A stretch of DNA of 64,000 nt from Dasypus novemcinctus (GCF_030445035.2 NC_080699.1:10168001-10232000); one strand, 5' to 3'. Shown: positions 48,591 to 61,899, counted from the stretch's first letter. The notes: generated by a model from the sequence alone, not told the origin. Made by a program: numbers and translations.

Positions 48591-50095
48591 AGTAAGGTAG
48601 TGCTTGAACAAGATAAAGCACAAAGTTAACCTAAAATATCATCCAATGGCCAAAATGGAATAATTTATGCAACAAAATAATAGTATTGGAATATAGCCCA
48701 AAGAATAAAATAAATATACTTGAGTCCAGTCTGATATAAAAATATAACTGAATAAATAAATAAATGGAGGAGAATGGAAAATTCTTCTACACAGAAGAAA
48801 GACAACTAATTGATGTAGAAGAAATGAAGAAAATAGAAAATCTCCAATAGAACACCACAGTTATTGCAGCATGCACTATCCACCAAGGGATGCTAAAAAT
48901 AATAGACAAAACTTTAAAAATTATGAGTATATTTTCATAATTTCAAATTATTTTCCCCCAAATAATTATACATTAATTTAAAAACAAAAACCTAGTAATG
49001 TTACATTGGAAAAAATATGGCAGATACTATCTTAAAAAATGCTCAAGTTTCACATCTATAGAACATTACATAACAACATGTATCCCCTTAAAATGTGCTT
49101 CAAGTGACACTTTCCCTTTGTGGTAGTCTTTGCTGTAATGCATAGCCTCTGTCTAATTATGAGAAAGCATCAGGCAAACCCACATTAGAGGAAATAACAT
49201 TTCTCTTAAAAAGTCTCAGGCAGTTGAAAGAAAAGGAAAGACAGAGGAACTGTTAGAGATGGGAGGAGACCAAGAAGATGTGATGACTAATTACATTGAG
49301 GATCCTAGGTCAGATCCTGGAACAGAAAAGGAATATTAATGGAAAAACTAGTAAAATCCAAATAAAATCTGAAATTTAGTTAACAGTAATGTACTAATAT
49401 GAATTTCTTCGTTTTGGTAATTGTGCCATGGTTACGTAAGGTGTTATCATGAGGGAAAATTGCATCACTAATCAAACTCTGTGCTACTTCTATAGCTCTT
49501 CTAAAATTATTTCAAAATTGAGAAATTGAAAAGGATGTAGAAAATATTCATAATTTTTGATTATCAGAAAATAATACAACTATATAATTAACCACATAAC
49601 AAGGCAATTCATGAAAATTTCATAGAAATGCTTTAATAATCAGGAGAAAAGTTAAAGGGAAAATAAGAGAAATGTCATTACACTTTAGAGTGACAAAAAG
49701 AAGGAAGGGCTACCCTTCTACCAAGATTCTCTCTAGGATTTCATAAGGCTATATTTCATAAATCGGTCAGCTGCCTTGAACAGGGCAGTTAGATGGATGT
49801 TAGTCTTGTGAATAAACCAATAAGACAACCTGAAAATGAAAAAATAATTAGAAGGAGTTCTAAAAAGGAAGTCTGTTGGAAAGACAGTACCGATGCAAGT
49901 GAAGTGAGGATCATGTTCTCCAAAGAGGCATAACAAAAGACATGGCCCTGGAGTCTTCTAGTGAAGCACAGTTCTTGGCATTTTATCTTTGCAGACCTTA
50001 CAGGTTTGCTTTCCCTTTTATACTTTTGTTAAATGCAAAAATACATATCCTAATCTCATGTCACCTGAAAAATAAGCAATATTACATTAAGCTAA
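48591..50095. other. No gene seen in 1.5 kb
   Basis: AT-rich and without open frames above about 70 codons. The first part may be decayed LINE-1 3' UTR. Confidence 0.35.
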
Positions 50096-50525
50096 AGCAT
50101 ATTTGGCTCAACCAATAGAGCATCTGCCTACCATATGGGAGGTCCAAGGTTCAAACCCAGGGCCTCCTGACCTGTGTGGTGAGCTGGCCCACGTGCAGTG
50201 CTGATGGGTGCAAGGAGTGCTGTGCCACCCAGGGGTGTCTCCTGCATAGAGGAACCCCTCGCACAAGGAGTGCACCCTGCAAGGAGAGCCACCCTGTGTG
50301 AAAAAAGTGCAGCCTGCCCAGAAGTGGTGCCACACACACAGAGAGCTGACGCAGCAAGATGATGCAACAAAAAGAGACAGATTCCTGGTGCTGCTGACAA
50401 GAATGCAAGCGGACACAGAAGAACACACAGTGAATGGACACAGAGAGCAGACAACGGGGGTGAGGGGGGAAGGGGAAGGGGTGAGAAATAAATAAAAAAT
50501 GAATAAAAAATACATCTTTAAAAAC
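50096..50525 (+). mobile_element. DAS-type SINE, old copy
   Basis: tRNA-like head (TTGGCTCAACCAATAGAGCA, then a B-box-like GGTTCAAACCC at 50150-50160), body (GTGCAAGGAGTGCTGTG, AAGTGCAGCCTGCCCAG) and an A-rich tail to 50525. It is more diverged from the other copies than they are from each other, including loss of most CpGs, so it is probably the oldest full-length copy here. Confidence 0.9.
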
Positions 50526-50789
50526 AAAACAAAACAGGAATACACTCCAAAGCAACAACATGGGATCCAGCTTGTGCAGTGGGGCCGTTCTCCTCTGACC
50601 CCATCCCTTTCTTGATGCTTCCATTCCTGAGCCAAAAAAACACAGCCAAGAAAGGGTATTCTGAAGGGATCCATAGATCATGACATAATGGATTCTGATT
50701 TCTAGGACTCCAGTTGCATCTTTGTTTGGTTCTATTGTATTAGGTTTTAGAACACCTAGAAGGCTGCCACTTAAAATAGCAGCAGGCTT

Positions 50790-50965
50790 CATTTATTTAT
50801 TTATTTTTGTCTTTATTTTTTTAATGTTACATTGAAAAAATATGAGGTCCCCATATACCCTTTACCCCCTCACCCCATTCCTCCCCCAATAACAAAAACC
50901 TCCTCCATCATCATGAGACATTCATTGCACTTGGTGAATACATCTCTGAGCACCGCTGCACCTCT
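50790..50965 (-). mobile_element. Short LINE-1 module C 3' terminus
   Basis: The terminal 0.15 kb of module C (AAAATATGAGGTCCCCATAT, CCATCATCATGAGACATTC) with its A-rich tail. A severely 5'-truncated insertion; TATTTATT-like flanks on both sides are not specific enough to call a duplication. Confidence 0.75.
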
Positions 50966-52152
50966 CTTATTTATTGTTTACTGAAAATATTGGCTACACT
51001 TGTGTCTCCAGTTATAAGCAAGCAAGGTGAAACTAGCAATTGAAATTTCCTATTCTAGAGAAAGGAGGGACTGATTGTCACTGTTTGTAATATAGTTTGA
51101 AACAGTAAATATATGGTCAATTAGTATTATAAGCAAGAGCAATGTTCTTTAAAGTTGTCAGAAATACCAAATTTATAAATACTGGACCTAATTGTATATG
51201 TGTTTCTGTTCATTAATATATACTGTTGATTCCTTAACATTGAACTCATGGCCAACAGCAGTGTATCTCATGCCTCAAGAAAGCTTATCTAAGACCTATA
51301 TTTTCTCTGAAAGGCACATCAAAGCTTCTTGTGCTTAGGAAGAGTGGACAGCACTTCAGTACTATGTTGTAGGTCATTTACGTGGCAAAATTATCAACAA
51401 AAAGCACAAAAATACAGAAAATATTGTACTGAAAATACTAGGAAAAGGACTATGTTTTTACAGTACTAGAACTGAAACAAGAAGGCAGAATTGTGTTCTT
51501 GTTTGACCTCAGTTGGGAATGTGCACATCAAATCACACAAAAGTTTTCACCTCTCTCTTTTTGTCCATGAAAGACCCTGAAAACAGCAAATATTGATGGT
51601 TAGGTTACAAATAAATGTTAAAAATTGGTAAATTGGCAAATATGAAATCTGTAAATAATGAGATTGCCTATATTAGAAAGATTGGGATAAAACATTGTCA
51701 AGAGAGGACAATTCATCCCTGTGTGGTAGACAGAATGGGCAATCTCTATTCTTTGTAGGAAATCTGATTTGAATAAACATCATCAATTACATAATTTTTC
51801 CTGTGTAAGAAACTGAGCTGTTTAGGGACATATGTAAATATTTTTGAATCCAAAATATCTGAGTGGAACAGAAAGGAAGCCAAGGTATCTGCACTGAACA
51901 ATACTCCTTAATGTCTCACTTATTGGCAGGACAAATGCTTTGCAAGTGGAGAACATAATTCTTTCTTAATCCATCTGTCTGGGTTCTAAGGCTGTTCTTT
52001 CAGTGAGCAAAACGGCAGAGAAATGTCTACTGTTTAAAGGGACCACCAGGTTTACTCTTCATGCTGTGGGACTATCAAAGGGAAAATGTGGATTGAGATG
52101 TCTTCTTCCACTATCACCAAAAGAACCAGGACTTATCCGGCCATGCACCCTC
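50966..52152. other. No gene seen
   Basis: AT-rich, nothing identifiable. Confidence 0.4.
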
Positions 52153-52168
52153 CCTATCTTTTCTTCTT

Positions 52169-52588
52169 CTTTTTTTAGATTTATTTATTTATTTATTTGT
52201 TTGTTTATTTATTTCTCTCCCTTTTCCCCCCACCCCGGTTCTGTTCCCTGTGTCTATTTGCTGTGTCTTCTTTGTCCGCTTCTGTTGTGGTCAGCGGCAC
52301 AGGAATCTGTGTTTCTTTTTCTTTCTGTGCTTCTTTTTCTTGCGTCATCTTGTTGTGTCCGCTCTCTGTGTGTGCGGCACCATTCCTGGGAAGGCTGCAC
52401 TTTCTTTCGTGCTGGGTGGCTCTCCTTCCAGGGTGCACTCCTTGCGTGTGGGGCTCCCCTACGCACTCCTTGCGCGCATCAGCACTACACATGGGCCAGC
52501 TCCACATGGGTTAAGGAGGCCCCGGGGTTTGAACTGCGGACCTCCCATGTGGTAGACGGACGCTCTAACCATTGGGCCAAGTCTGCCG
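52169..52588 (-). mobile_element. DAS-type SINE with 16-bp target duplication
   Basis: Flanked by CCTATCTTTTCTTCTT (52153-52168) and CCTATCTTTACTTCTT (52589-52604), one mismatch in 16. Full-length on the minus strand, from the tRNA-like head near 52588 to the A-rich tail near 52175. A deletion removes the usual block between CTACG and CACTCCTTGCGC (near 52460). The long frames crossing it (for example 52003-52683) are SINE shadows. Confidence 0.93.
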
Positions 52589-52864
52589 CCTATCTTTACT
52601 TCTTAATGCAAGGCCTGTTAAGCAAAAGATCATTGTCCACCCTGCTGAAACCTTGGGACACTAATCAAATATGCAAGAGGTAGACATCCAGTAATCTGGG
52701 AAGGTAAAAGGAGAACAAATCCAATGAGAAAGAGTTCTTTCTCTGGGAGAAGTGGAATTTTTCTAAAGGATGGAGATAAAGATTCTGTATGAGAGGTGAA
52801 TGGGGGACTCTCCAACCCCCCATTATAAGGTCCCAAGTCTTTAGGTATCTTTTGCTTTGGTTTT

Positions 52865-52945
52865 TGTTTTTAGGAGGTACCAGGGAATTGAACCCTGGTA
52901 TATATGAAGCAGGCGCTGAACCACTGACCCCAAGCCTCTCCAAGG
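52865..52945 (-). mobile_element. Short tRNA-derived SINE
   Basis: On the minus strand it reads GTCAGTGGTTCAGCGCCTGC (A-box region), then GGGTTCAATTCCCTGG (B box) and GTACCTCCTAAAAACAAAAA. A single tRNA-like unit with an A-rich tail, distinct from the 400-bp SINE but probably of the same tRNA-derived group. Confidence 0.78.
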
Positions 52946-52949
52946 AATC

Positions 52950-54329
52950 TTCTTTTTTGCTATTCAAAAAAAAGTTCACAAGAAACTGAATTTTCTTTCT
53001 CCTTTATTACAAATATCCTTAATCCTCCAGAAAACAAATTTGCACTTACCTACCAGTTAGAATGCCTCCTTTTTATCTACTCCTGGGTTCTCTGAGGAAA
53101 AGTACTCTGGCCAATTAACTGCATTATAAATTGGAATTCCAGGTGAGGACATCTGTCAGTGTGACTCCTGGAGGGGGTGAACTGACCTGTGATGCTCCAG
53201 AAAGGACAGCTGCAGAGCTACAGAAGACCAGGGGTTCCACTGGCTCAGGAAGATATTGGCTGTGTCCTCTCAAAGGGAAGGGAGAGGACCTGGTAGATAT
53301 CTGTGTCACACTTGTACATTATGTTTCGGTGAGACATTTTACAATGTTTATTCACAGATTTGTTCAGGGTTATTTCTCTGGCTGCAGATTTAAAAGGGAA
53401 TTTTTGAACTCACCATGCTAGGTAATTGGAAAGACCAATGTTTTGTATATTTGTATATGTGTGTTGAGTATTTGAAACAGGTTTTACTGAATATATTTTG
53501 GGGGGGTCACTAAAAAGGGTCAGGAGCCTTGGTGTGGGAAGTGAAGTTGTAGTGTGTGTGTGAATGTTTGTGTCATGTGCATATATGTGTGTGTATTAGA
53601 TTCAATCCTGGCTGACATAAATTATATCTCGAAGGTTGAGAAAGGTTGAGAGTGTAACAAATGGCGTGAATTCTAGTTGGCTCAGTTGTAAACCCTGGGA
53701 TATTCAAATACCCTTCTGCTAAGGGAGGGCATTGCTGCAATTTGAGAGTTTCATAAGAAATTGTTTCTGATGTGAAGGTCCTGTTTCCTTAAACTCTTAC
53801 AGATTATGAAAGCCAAGTCTGGCCTGTCTTATTTACTTCTTTTAGAGTTCCCTTAGCTTACCCACAGAACTGAGCACATAATAGGTCTACATTTATTTAA
53901 TTAATAAGTTGCCTGAATTAAGAGTACAGGATGTTATATAAATAGAAGAATCAGACGTTCAATATTTTGTCAGTGGGGGATGAGGGTTTTAAAACAGAAT
54001 TTGAACAGTGGTATATGAGGGTTTTAAAACAGTCTTTGGAGACTATTTCTTAGAAAATCTAGGTTTACACCTAATTGGATGCATAAATTTGTGTACAAAA
54101 TTGAAATTAGGCTAATAAGGTTAGTAAAAATCATGTTCAACCTGGTTCTGAAATTTGCATCATGTGAAAAGCAATAGAGAATTTGGAATCTGAATTAAAT
54201 ATGAAGATAAATTTAATTTTAATGGAGGAGTCAGTAGCATCTGAGGAAGTCTAGACTATTTCTTATTTCTAAGAAAATAATCTCCCACCGAGCTGATGAT
54301 CTTTTCCTATGGTAAAAATAATGCTGTGA
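52950..54329. other. No gene seen in 1.4 kb
   Basis: A moderately GC-rich segment at 53130-53320 has a 96-codon open frame that I do not recognise. At 53979-54034 the string ATGAGGGTTTTAAAACAG occurs twice about 36 bases apart, a local duplication. Confidence 0.4.
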
Positions 54330-54545
54330 ATAGGAGCTTAGAGGCTAGAGATACAAGGCTTGCATTAGAATCCCAACTGTGCCACTGAAAAACTGTGTGG
54401 TTCTGGGAATGTTTCCTAACCTCCCTAGCCTTGGTTTCCCCTTTGAAAATGGGATAATAATAGCACTTAGCGCACAGGGTAGTTGTGAGGATTACATGGA
54501 TTGATACACACATGTATTAAGTGCGTATAGAAGAGACCGACAAAC
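54330..54545 (+). repeat. MIR SINE
   Basis: GTGCCACTGAAAAACTGTGT, TTTGAAAATGGGATAATAAT and GTTGTGAGGATTACATGGAT appear in MIR order. Confidence 0.85.
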
Positions 54546-54581
54546 GCAGAAGGGCTCAAAATGTTCTTTGGGAGGATTATG

Positions 54582-55166
54582 GTTGTATTCGTTTCCTGTT
54601 GATGGTCTAATAAATTACTTCAAATTTAAGGGCCTAAAGCAAGACACATTTATTACTTTACAATTCTGTATATCAGAAATCCAACACAGGTGTCCTCATA
54701 CTAAAATTAAGGTGCTGTCAGGCTCCATTCCTTTCTACAGGCTCACGGGGAGGTTGTTTCCTTGCTGCCAAGGGCTGCTGGCATAACTCAGTTCTTTGCA
54801 TTTGTAAAACTAGGTCCTTGTTGCCTGTAAACTGAGGACCATCTCCAGCTTCTGCTGAATTCCTTGCTCCCTGGGCCCCTTCTTCCATGTTCAAAGCCAG
54901 CAGCAGCTGGTCGGGCGCGTGTCACCTGGCATCTCTCTGACTCCCTCAATCCATCATTGTACCTGTCTCTTTCTCAAACCTAGCAAAAAGAGGTTTTTCA
55001 CTTTTAAGGATTCCTGTAATTAGATTGTGCCACCTGGACAACTGGGGTAGATTAAGTGCTTATTCTTTATCACATCTGAAAATCCCATTTGCCACGTGTG
55101 ATGACATACTCACGGGTTCTGGGCACCTTTGGAGGGGTGGGGTGTGCGATATTCTGCCTTCTACAG
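54582..55166 (-). mobile_element. MLT1-type solo LTR
   Basis: Antisense MLT1 from TGTATTCGTTTCCTGTTGAT to ATTCTGCCTTCTACAG, with AATTCCTTGCTCCC, CCATGTTCAAAGCCAGCAGC and TGTGCCACCTGGACAACTGG in the expected order. Confidence 0.85.
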
Positions 55167-55884
55167 TGACGATATTCTTGAAGTAGAGGACCATATTTAT
55201 GAGTCAGAAATGAATGCATTTGTCAATATGGTTCCAAACTATTGCAAGTAGTGGTCTGTGCAGGGATTTTTGGGTTTCTTTAAATCTTCCACTGTGGAGG
55301 AAATAACCAGCCACCCTAGAACCTCTGCCCAGATGAGTGTTATGAAAGCACGTGCCCCAGAACAATGGTTTTGTGGGATAATAGAAACAAAATGAAAAAC
55401 GAGGTATATGGGAAAGTTCATGTCTGTTGTCAAATAAGATTGATAAATAAAGCACATTTTTGGGTTTTCTAAAAGAAAAGATTATTTATCACCCCAAATA
55501 TGCTAATTTGAGTTGTGGTTTTCCAAGAAGGGTGAATAGTGTTTCCTGATCTTATTTGGCTATGTAAGTTTTATTTTTGTTTAGTTCCCAGGGGATTCTA
55601 AATTTGCCTTGGAAAATGATGGTCCAGGCACTTGGCATTCTAGTGACGTACGTAGCCAGCAATTTGGACAAAGTCTTTCATGGATTAGGGAAAGATGTAA
55701 AGAGAAATTCTACTCTGGTCATATTTAAGTATTTTATTTGTAACATCCTTCTCTTTAAAACTTATTTTTTCTTTCCAGAAATAGGAAACACTTTATACTA
55801 AGTGTATTTGAAAGCTTTTTATTATGTATGCATGGCCAAAGCCTTCTCTTATTGGTTGAATAAAATAAGAGCTATTATTATTGT
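55167..55884. other. No gene seen
   Basis: AT-rich; open frames under 85 codons only. Confidence 0.4.
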
Positions 55885-56090
55885 CTAATATTTTACATGT
55901 GTAATATGTGTCAGGCACTGTGCATTATTTCATCTAATCCTTGTAATGGCCCCTATGAGACAGTTACTATTATAATGGGGAAGCTGAAAATTGGCAAAGT
56001 TAATATAGCAAATATTGGGTTTGGAAATTAAACATGGGCTGCTTTACTTCACATGTCCTGTAATTCACTATGCTATACTGCCTCTATAAA
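55885..56090 (-). repeat. MIR SINE fragment
   Basis: TGTGTCAGGCACTGTGCATT, CTATTATAATGGGGAAGCTG and CACTATGCTATACTGCCTCT follow the complement of MIR. Confidence 0.7.
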
Positions 56091-56277
56091 TATGATTATA
56101 AATATAAACCATGATATCACAATAGTATTTTATATGGTAGTATTTTATATGGAAGTGGACAAGGAAACCATAGTCTAAGAGTAAGGCAAATATATTTAGA
56201 TATGGTAGTCATCATTTCTCTGCCCATATTCTTTTCCAAGGGAAACTGCCTCACTCCCAAAGGCTGCATCTGACTCT

Positions 56278-56694
56278 TTTTTTTTTAAAGATTTATTTAT
56301 TTTATTTATTTCTCTCCCCTTCCCCCCACCCCGGTTGTCTGTTCTCTGTGTCTACTTGCTGTGTCTTCTTCTGTGTCCCTTCTGTTGTTGTCAGCGGCAT
56401 GGGAATCTGTTTCTTTTTGTTGCGTCATCTTGCTGTGTCAGCTCTCCGTGTGTGCGGAGCCATTCCTGGGCAGGCTGTACTTTCTTTCGCCCTGGGCGGC
56501 TCTCCTTACAGGGTGCACTCCTTGCACGTGGGGCTCCCCTACGCGGGGGATACCCCTGCGTGGCACGGCACTCCTTGCATGCATCAGCACTGCGCATGGG
56601 CCAGCTCCACACGGGTCAAGGAGGCCCAGGGTTTGAACCGTGGACCTCCCATGTGGTAGACGGCGCCCTAACCAATGGGCCAAGTGCGCTTCCC
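56278..56694 (-). mobile_element. DAS-type SINE with perfect 12-bp target duplication
   Basis: Flanked by GCATCTGACTCT at 56266-56277 and 56695-56706. Full-length on the minus strand: head at AAGCGCACTTGGCCCATTGG, B box GGTTCAAACCC (56641-56631), body and A-rich tail. The overlapping open frames at 56335-56788 on both strands arise from this repeat. Confidence 0.95.
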
Positions 56695-56706
56695 GCATCT
56701 GACTCT

Positions 56707-57459
56707 GAACAATTTCTTGCCTCCCCCTACCGTCTAACCCCACATGAATAATTAGACCAGGTGTGGAATCCTGACCCAGGATAGCCAATCCACAAGCTGG
56801 TGTGAGCTAATTAGATTCCATATGAATTTAGGTGTGGGGTAGCTGAGTCCCACTAGCAGGTCACCTGAAGAAGGTTTCTTATGGACTAAGGTGGATATCC
56901 CCCGGAAATGACCTTAGAAGTAGATTTCTTTCCCAAACCTGAAGGAACTGGATAAGACAAATATAAAGGAGTCTTGAGATCAACTAGAAAACAAAGATCA
57001 CTGGAGAGTTGGAGAATGAGGAATATACTATTCTTAAGAAAAATAAACTTCCTGTTGACTTGGTGCCCTGTCTTGGTGGTGAGAACTACCTGATAGTTGA
57101 GAAGGGAAATTTATCGAGATGTCATGGCTTTATTAAAATACCTTAAGAAATCTTCTAATTCCCTTTGCTTAGATTTTATATTTGCTGAGCAACTATCTGA
57201 TCCTCATTTGCTTTCCCATGGCGAGTGTGGAGCATTACTCACAGTAAATTAATAAATTGGCATTCCGATTTATAAATCAATCTCTCTTCACATGGGTCAG
57301 GATGAATCATCAGGCTTGATCATCTCTAGGTAAACTGACCAAAGGATGATTCTGAACCCCCTGAAATGAACAACTAGATCCAGTTGACCTCTCATTCTGG
57401 AGGCTGAGCTAGGACCAGACAGGCACACATTCGTTAGGTCACTAATTAAGTCTTCAAAA
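56707..57459. other. No gene seen
   Basis: Apparently unique sequence without a recognisable exon. Confidence 0.4.
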
Positions 57460-57590
57460 GATGTTTATGAGGCACCTACTATGTGCCAGGCACCCCTATA
57501 GATGCAGAAAGCAAAGTAGAAGTGCACCTTGTCCTGGAGACAGACTACAATTTGAAAAGTACAGAAATAGATCTATAACTAGACACAAAG
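57460..57590 (-). repeat. L2 LINE fragment
   Basis: GAGGCACCTACTATGTGCCA and CCTTGTCCTGGAGACAGACT match the complement of the L2 3' end. Confidence 0.6.
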
Positions 57591-57679
57591 TGCCAGATGG
57601 TGAGAAGCGTGATGAAGAGAATCACAATACAGTGATATTATAGAGGGCAACTGGTTGGTCATTTTCTGAGTCAGAAGGG

Positions 57680-57880
57680 TGAAGCGGTTCAGATAATGGA
57701 CTTCAGATCCAGGGTCCAATCTGTCTTCACTACTTACGAATGCCAGGACACTTGCTAAACCTCTCTGTGCCTTACTGTCTTCACCTGTGAAATGGGGCTG
57801 ATAACAATAGATCTTCTGGTAGCTTTGTTATGACCATTATAGGAGTTAATGCAAGTAAAGCATTTGTTAAAAACATGGTG
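57680..57880 (+). repeat. MIR SINE
   Basis: Contains CTAAACCTCTCTGTGCCTTA and TCACCTGTGAAATGGGGCTG. Confidence 0.85.
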
Positions 57881-60126
57881 GCTGCTCTCACTGTTCCGAT
57901 TTTAGACATTTAGTTGATAGCTGAATGAGCAGTGTGGCCAAGCATGTGAATTAGGCACAGAGACATTCCAAGCCGAGGGAAATAAATGCTGGCTTTAGCC
58001 TCAGAAAGGGTGCATGTCGCTGGGTTGAGGATTGGAACCAAGGGCGCTGTGGCTGGAGCAGCAGAGGAGGGAGGAGGTCAGAGAGGAAGTCCACTGGGAA
58101 TCAGGGCTGGGCCCTGGGGCTGCTGAGCGTGGGAGGGAGTTGTTTTGACATAAAATTGCCCTGGTGTGTTTTGGAGACTAAATAGGAAGTTGTGGAGTGA
58201 GAGTGAAAACAGGGAGACCAGTCAGAGACCATGTCAGTAGTTGGGTGGGGAATAGATCACGCCCACTCTAAAACCAGCTTGTGGGAACTGTGCTACCAGC
58301 CACGTCCACAGATATGTATTTATCAGCGTAAAAAGAAAAAAGGCACGAGGCAGTCTCTGCCCTCAGGGAGCACTTGTTACATTGCAAATCTTCACGTTGG
58401 ACAAGAAAGCTTTCCCCAGGGAATTCCTACCCCTGTACCTCAGGCCCATCTAAAAACACACAAGTTCCCTTTCTGGTAGACCCAGAGTTGTCTCCTTCAG
58501 AAATGCTCGTAGACTATGAATATTCTTTTCCTCTTTTGGTAGCCTCTCGCGTCTTCTCATCCATCTGTGAAATCATTGCTTGGGCTCTGGGTTTTGTCAC
58601 AGCATTCACTCTGGTCATGTATTTACCTCTGGGCCAAGAGTTTGCTGTGTTTATACAATATGAGCCATTGTTAATGCAAGACAGAAATTGATAGGTTTTC
58701 TACCTCATGGCTCATGAATTATCCTTGAGCTCTCTAGCTACCATTTGAAAGTCTTCCAACTAAACAAGGTCAAGTTGGGTTGGGGATCTTCAGGTATGTT
58801 TAACAGTGAGCCTAAGTGATATTGCTTTTTCCTGAAATGATCAAACCTGCCGTCTAGTCTCATTGCACTTAACTGTTTCTAATATTGCTCTGACATCTAA
58901 TCCAGAGTTTTAAAACTCTTGATCTGTTTGAATGATCTATTTGGATTCTATGTAGGGTTCAATTAGCTCTCAAACTATTTATTCCCCTCATACATCCTAA
59001 AATAGAGGAATACAAGGGGGAAGGGAGAAGGGAGAAGGTTGATTTACTATTTTCCTCTAATGAAAGTAACCAATTAACAATGGAATAATTATTTTAATAG
59101 TCATTCTTCTTAAATAACTGTATCTAGAAATTATTTTCCTGTTAGATGTCATTTTTTAAGAGTTTAGTCATTTCCCAAATGATTGTTTAAATATATTTTA
59201 ATATATAGAAGAGGATGTGTCTTAAATACAACACTTTTCTTTCCAGGGAGTTGTAGTATAAGTTCGAGAATGCTGAGACAACCCTGCTATCCCCGAATTC
59301 TCTTCTTCACACAGACCTACAGGTTCTAAAACTTACAATTAGACTTTAAGTTATTTACTTACCTCTCTCTTGAGGATGTCTTTAAAAAGTAATTAGTGCA
59401 GTGAAGAGCTAATTCTTATTGACCTATCAAATGACCTTACTCTAACAAAAGGGAGCAAGGCATTATGAAGAATAACAGGTAGAGCATGGAGCTGGGTTGA
59501 GAAGTAGCGTGAAACCAAGAAAACAGGGCAACAGAAAGAGGAGACAAGTGAAAGAAACACTCAACCTCCTTCATTAGTGAATGTTTTCATTATCCCAAAA
59601 GGCTACCCTCATGTACCCACAGGTTCCGTGCCAGCTACAGCTTTGAACTGAACAGTGCACAATGAGTTGCTTTGTTGTTGGACAAGGATTCCAACATAGG
59701 CAAATGAAGTTTGGATTATTACTTTGTTCTGGTCATGACCACTGCCCTGCAATTGGTTCTGAAAGAAGAAAAAAAATTGTGATTCTGGGCAGCTGAGGGG
59801 TAAAAAAAACAAGAGAAAATGCAAGTAAAGTGGATAGCATGTGAGCAGAAATGTAATTGGATCCTATGAATAATTAAGAATTGCCCTGTGTGACTTGACA
59901 GCAGGAATAATCTGGGTGGACCCCTGCCACCTTTGTAAATGCTGAAGGGAGCAGAGAGGGAGTCTCTGCAAGGTTTTGATCAAAGCATACAAAACTCTGG
60001 GCACATGTTTTGCCCTTAAGTCAAATCAACTCTGCAATCCATATGCTTTCAGCCCCTGTAGACTGTTTACTGCTGTCAGAGCAGATGGGTTAGAGGATGC
60101 AAATGCAGTTTGCTGTTTTAATGCAG

Positions 60127-60160
<34 letters not shown>

Positions 60161-61568
60161 CAAGGTACCATATGGGACTGCCTATTGACCTTTGAAACAG
60201 CAAGCTACTAAAATGCTATGTGCCTTTTCAGGTGTGGGACTCAGCTGCTTGACTTCTAATGGGAACTATTACCATGCTCAAAAGTCTGTGCTAACTTCTG
60301 GTTTGATTCTGAGTTTAGTTTTACATGTTAATATAGCCTGAGTATCCTAAATAGCCTTATACCTTTCTCCCTAGAAGGTACTATGCTTATATCCAGAGAA
60401 AAACAATAAAACATGGCTCCAATTCTGCTATTTCTGCATCACTCTGGAGCACTTATGCTAGGCTAGTTGGATTGCAGATTTGGATTCACCTCCCCCTCTG
60501 TGATACCCCCAGCCCTGGTGTGATGTGTTGGCTTTCCAGGACTCAGGAAGGGGAGTTACTAAGTCCTGGATGCTGACAGCAGCAATGTTGCTGGACTACT
60601 GTAGGCCTGGGGAATAGGAGATGTTAGTAATTTTGATGATTTTTGACTATGTCTCGGTCATCATTGACACTATGGCAGCTGTGACAGAACCAGACATTAT
60701 ATCTTCATAAAAGCTTTGGCTTTGCCTTGTACAAATTCTTGCCATCCATGCCTTCCCAGGCAGCCACTTAAACCTTTTGTCTTCCAGCCAACCTTGCGGA
60801 ATTAGCTAAGTGATTTCTGTTTTATTGGCTTGCATGAATGGTCTTAAATTCCGTGTTCTGAGGGGTTTGCTTGTGGACAACAAATTCCCATGTCTGGGAG
60901 GACTCCAGAGTTTGAATTACTCTCGCTACATATATCAGTGGAAACATGAGGCATGGGGCAATCAGCTGCTGCAGACCTGGTAGCTCGAGCCTTCAGTGCA
61001 GCTGTGCCTACAAATTTGAGGATGAAGTTAGAGGAGCAATGTGATGGAGGCCAGGGGATTTCAGGTGCTTTGAGTAGAAGACACTCAAGCAGACCACTTC
61101 GCTTTGAAGACTCAGAAATTCAGGTCTTAAAGGAATTTGACTGATGTTTTACCCACCCTTTTCTGCCTCATCATTTTTGTAGTTGGGTAAATAGTGGTCT
61201 AAGGGTCTGTATTTTTATTTTGCCTCTTACTTTCCCTCTATTTTCTGATTTCTCTCTGATACTCTTTCACTTGAAAGGAGATGTATAGAGTGGCAGAAAA
61301 TTCCATTTTTAGAACTAGCCTTAGGGTCTTCGTGACCTTGACCCAAGGCAAATCTCAAAGTCAAAAAGAAAATAGAGGCTCGTGCCATTTAATGATTACA
61401 AATGATTCCAGGGCTTGAATTAAGTTATTTAGCAAATATTTACAGAACATGTAATATAAACCAAGAAAAACGAAAGGACTAAGAACCAGGAAAACCTGGT
61501 TGAGTTTGTGTTGAAGGTTTCAAGGACCCAACCAAGTGCTTTTCTGACAGCTGTATACAAAACAGGCA
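57881..61568. other. Mostly unique sequence, no gene assigned
   Basis: The longest stretch with few recognisable repeats and a somewhat more balanced base composition. A 105-codon plus-strand frame (58374-58691) contains a hydrophobic segment (IIAWALGFVTAFTLVMYL) but no motif or splice context that I can name. An open frame at 60953-61144 is short and unassigned. If a real exon exists in this window, this would be the likeliest place to look. Confidence 0.35.
60128..60157 (+). repeat. (CA)15 microsatellite
   Basis: Fifteen uninterrupted CA units, long enough to be polymorphic. Confidence 0.95.
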
Positions 61569-61899
61569 CTGCTCTGGCTTTGGTCAGTCATACATTTGTT
61601 AAACACATGGCACTGGATGTCAAGAAGCTTACAGTCTGAAGGAGATAAGAGATATACACAGGTAACCACAAAGCCATATGCTGCAGTCACCAAATCAGTT
61701 CACAGGAGGAGAGAAAAGGGGTGGCAGTGCCACCAGCTGACCTGGGCTCCTAAGTGTAGACAGAGCCTTGGCAGGCTGAGATTGGAAGGACGGGAACTCT
61801 CAGTGGAGGCTGAGGGATGTACAAAGTTTTAAATCCAGAACATTACAGAAAAACATCTTTCCATTTAAGAAAGTAGTGGGAAACTTATATTTCACATAT

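Noticed and set aside
50108..50792. Minus-strand open frames of 188 and 213 codons rich in Cys, Ser and Leu
   Set aside because: They run antisense across a DAS-type SINE; the same peptides recur wherever that SINE occurs (52.2, 56.4, 63.7 kb).
52003..52683. Plus-strand 226-codon open frame
   Set aside because: Its central part is the antisense of the SINE at 52169-52588; the flanking parts show no protein character.
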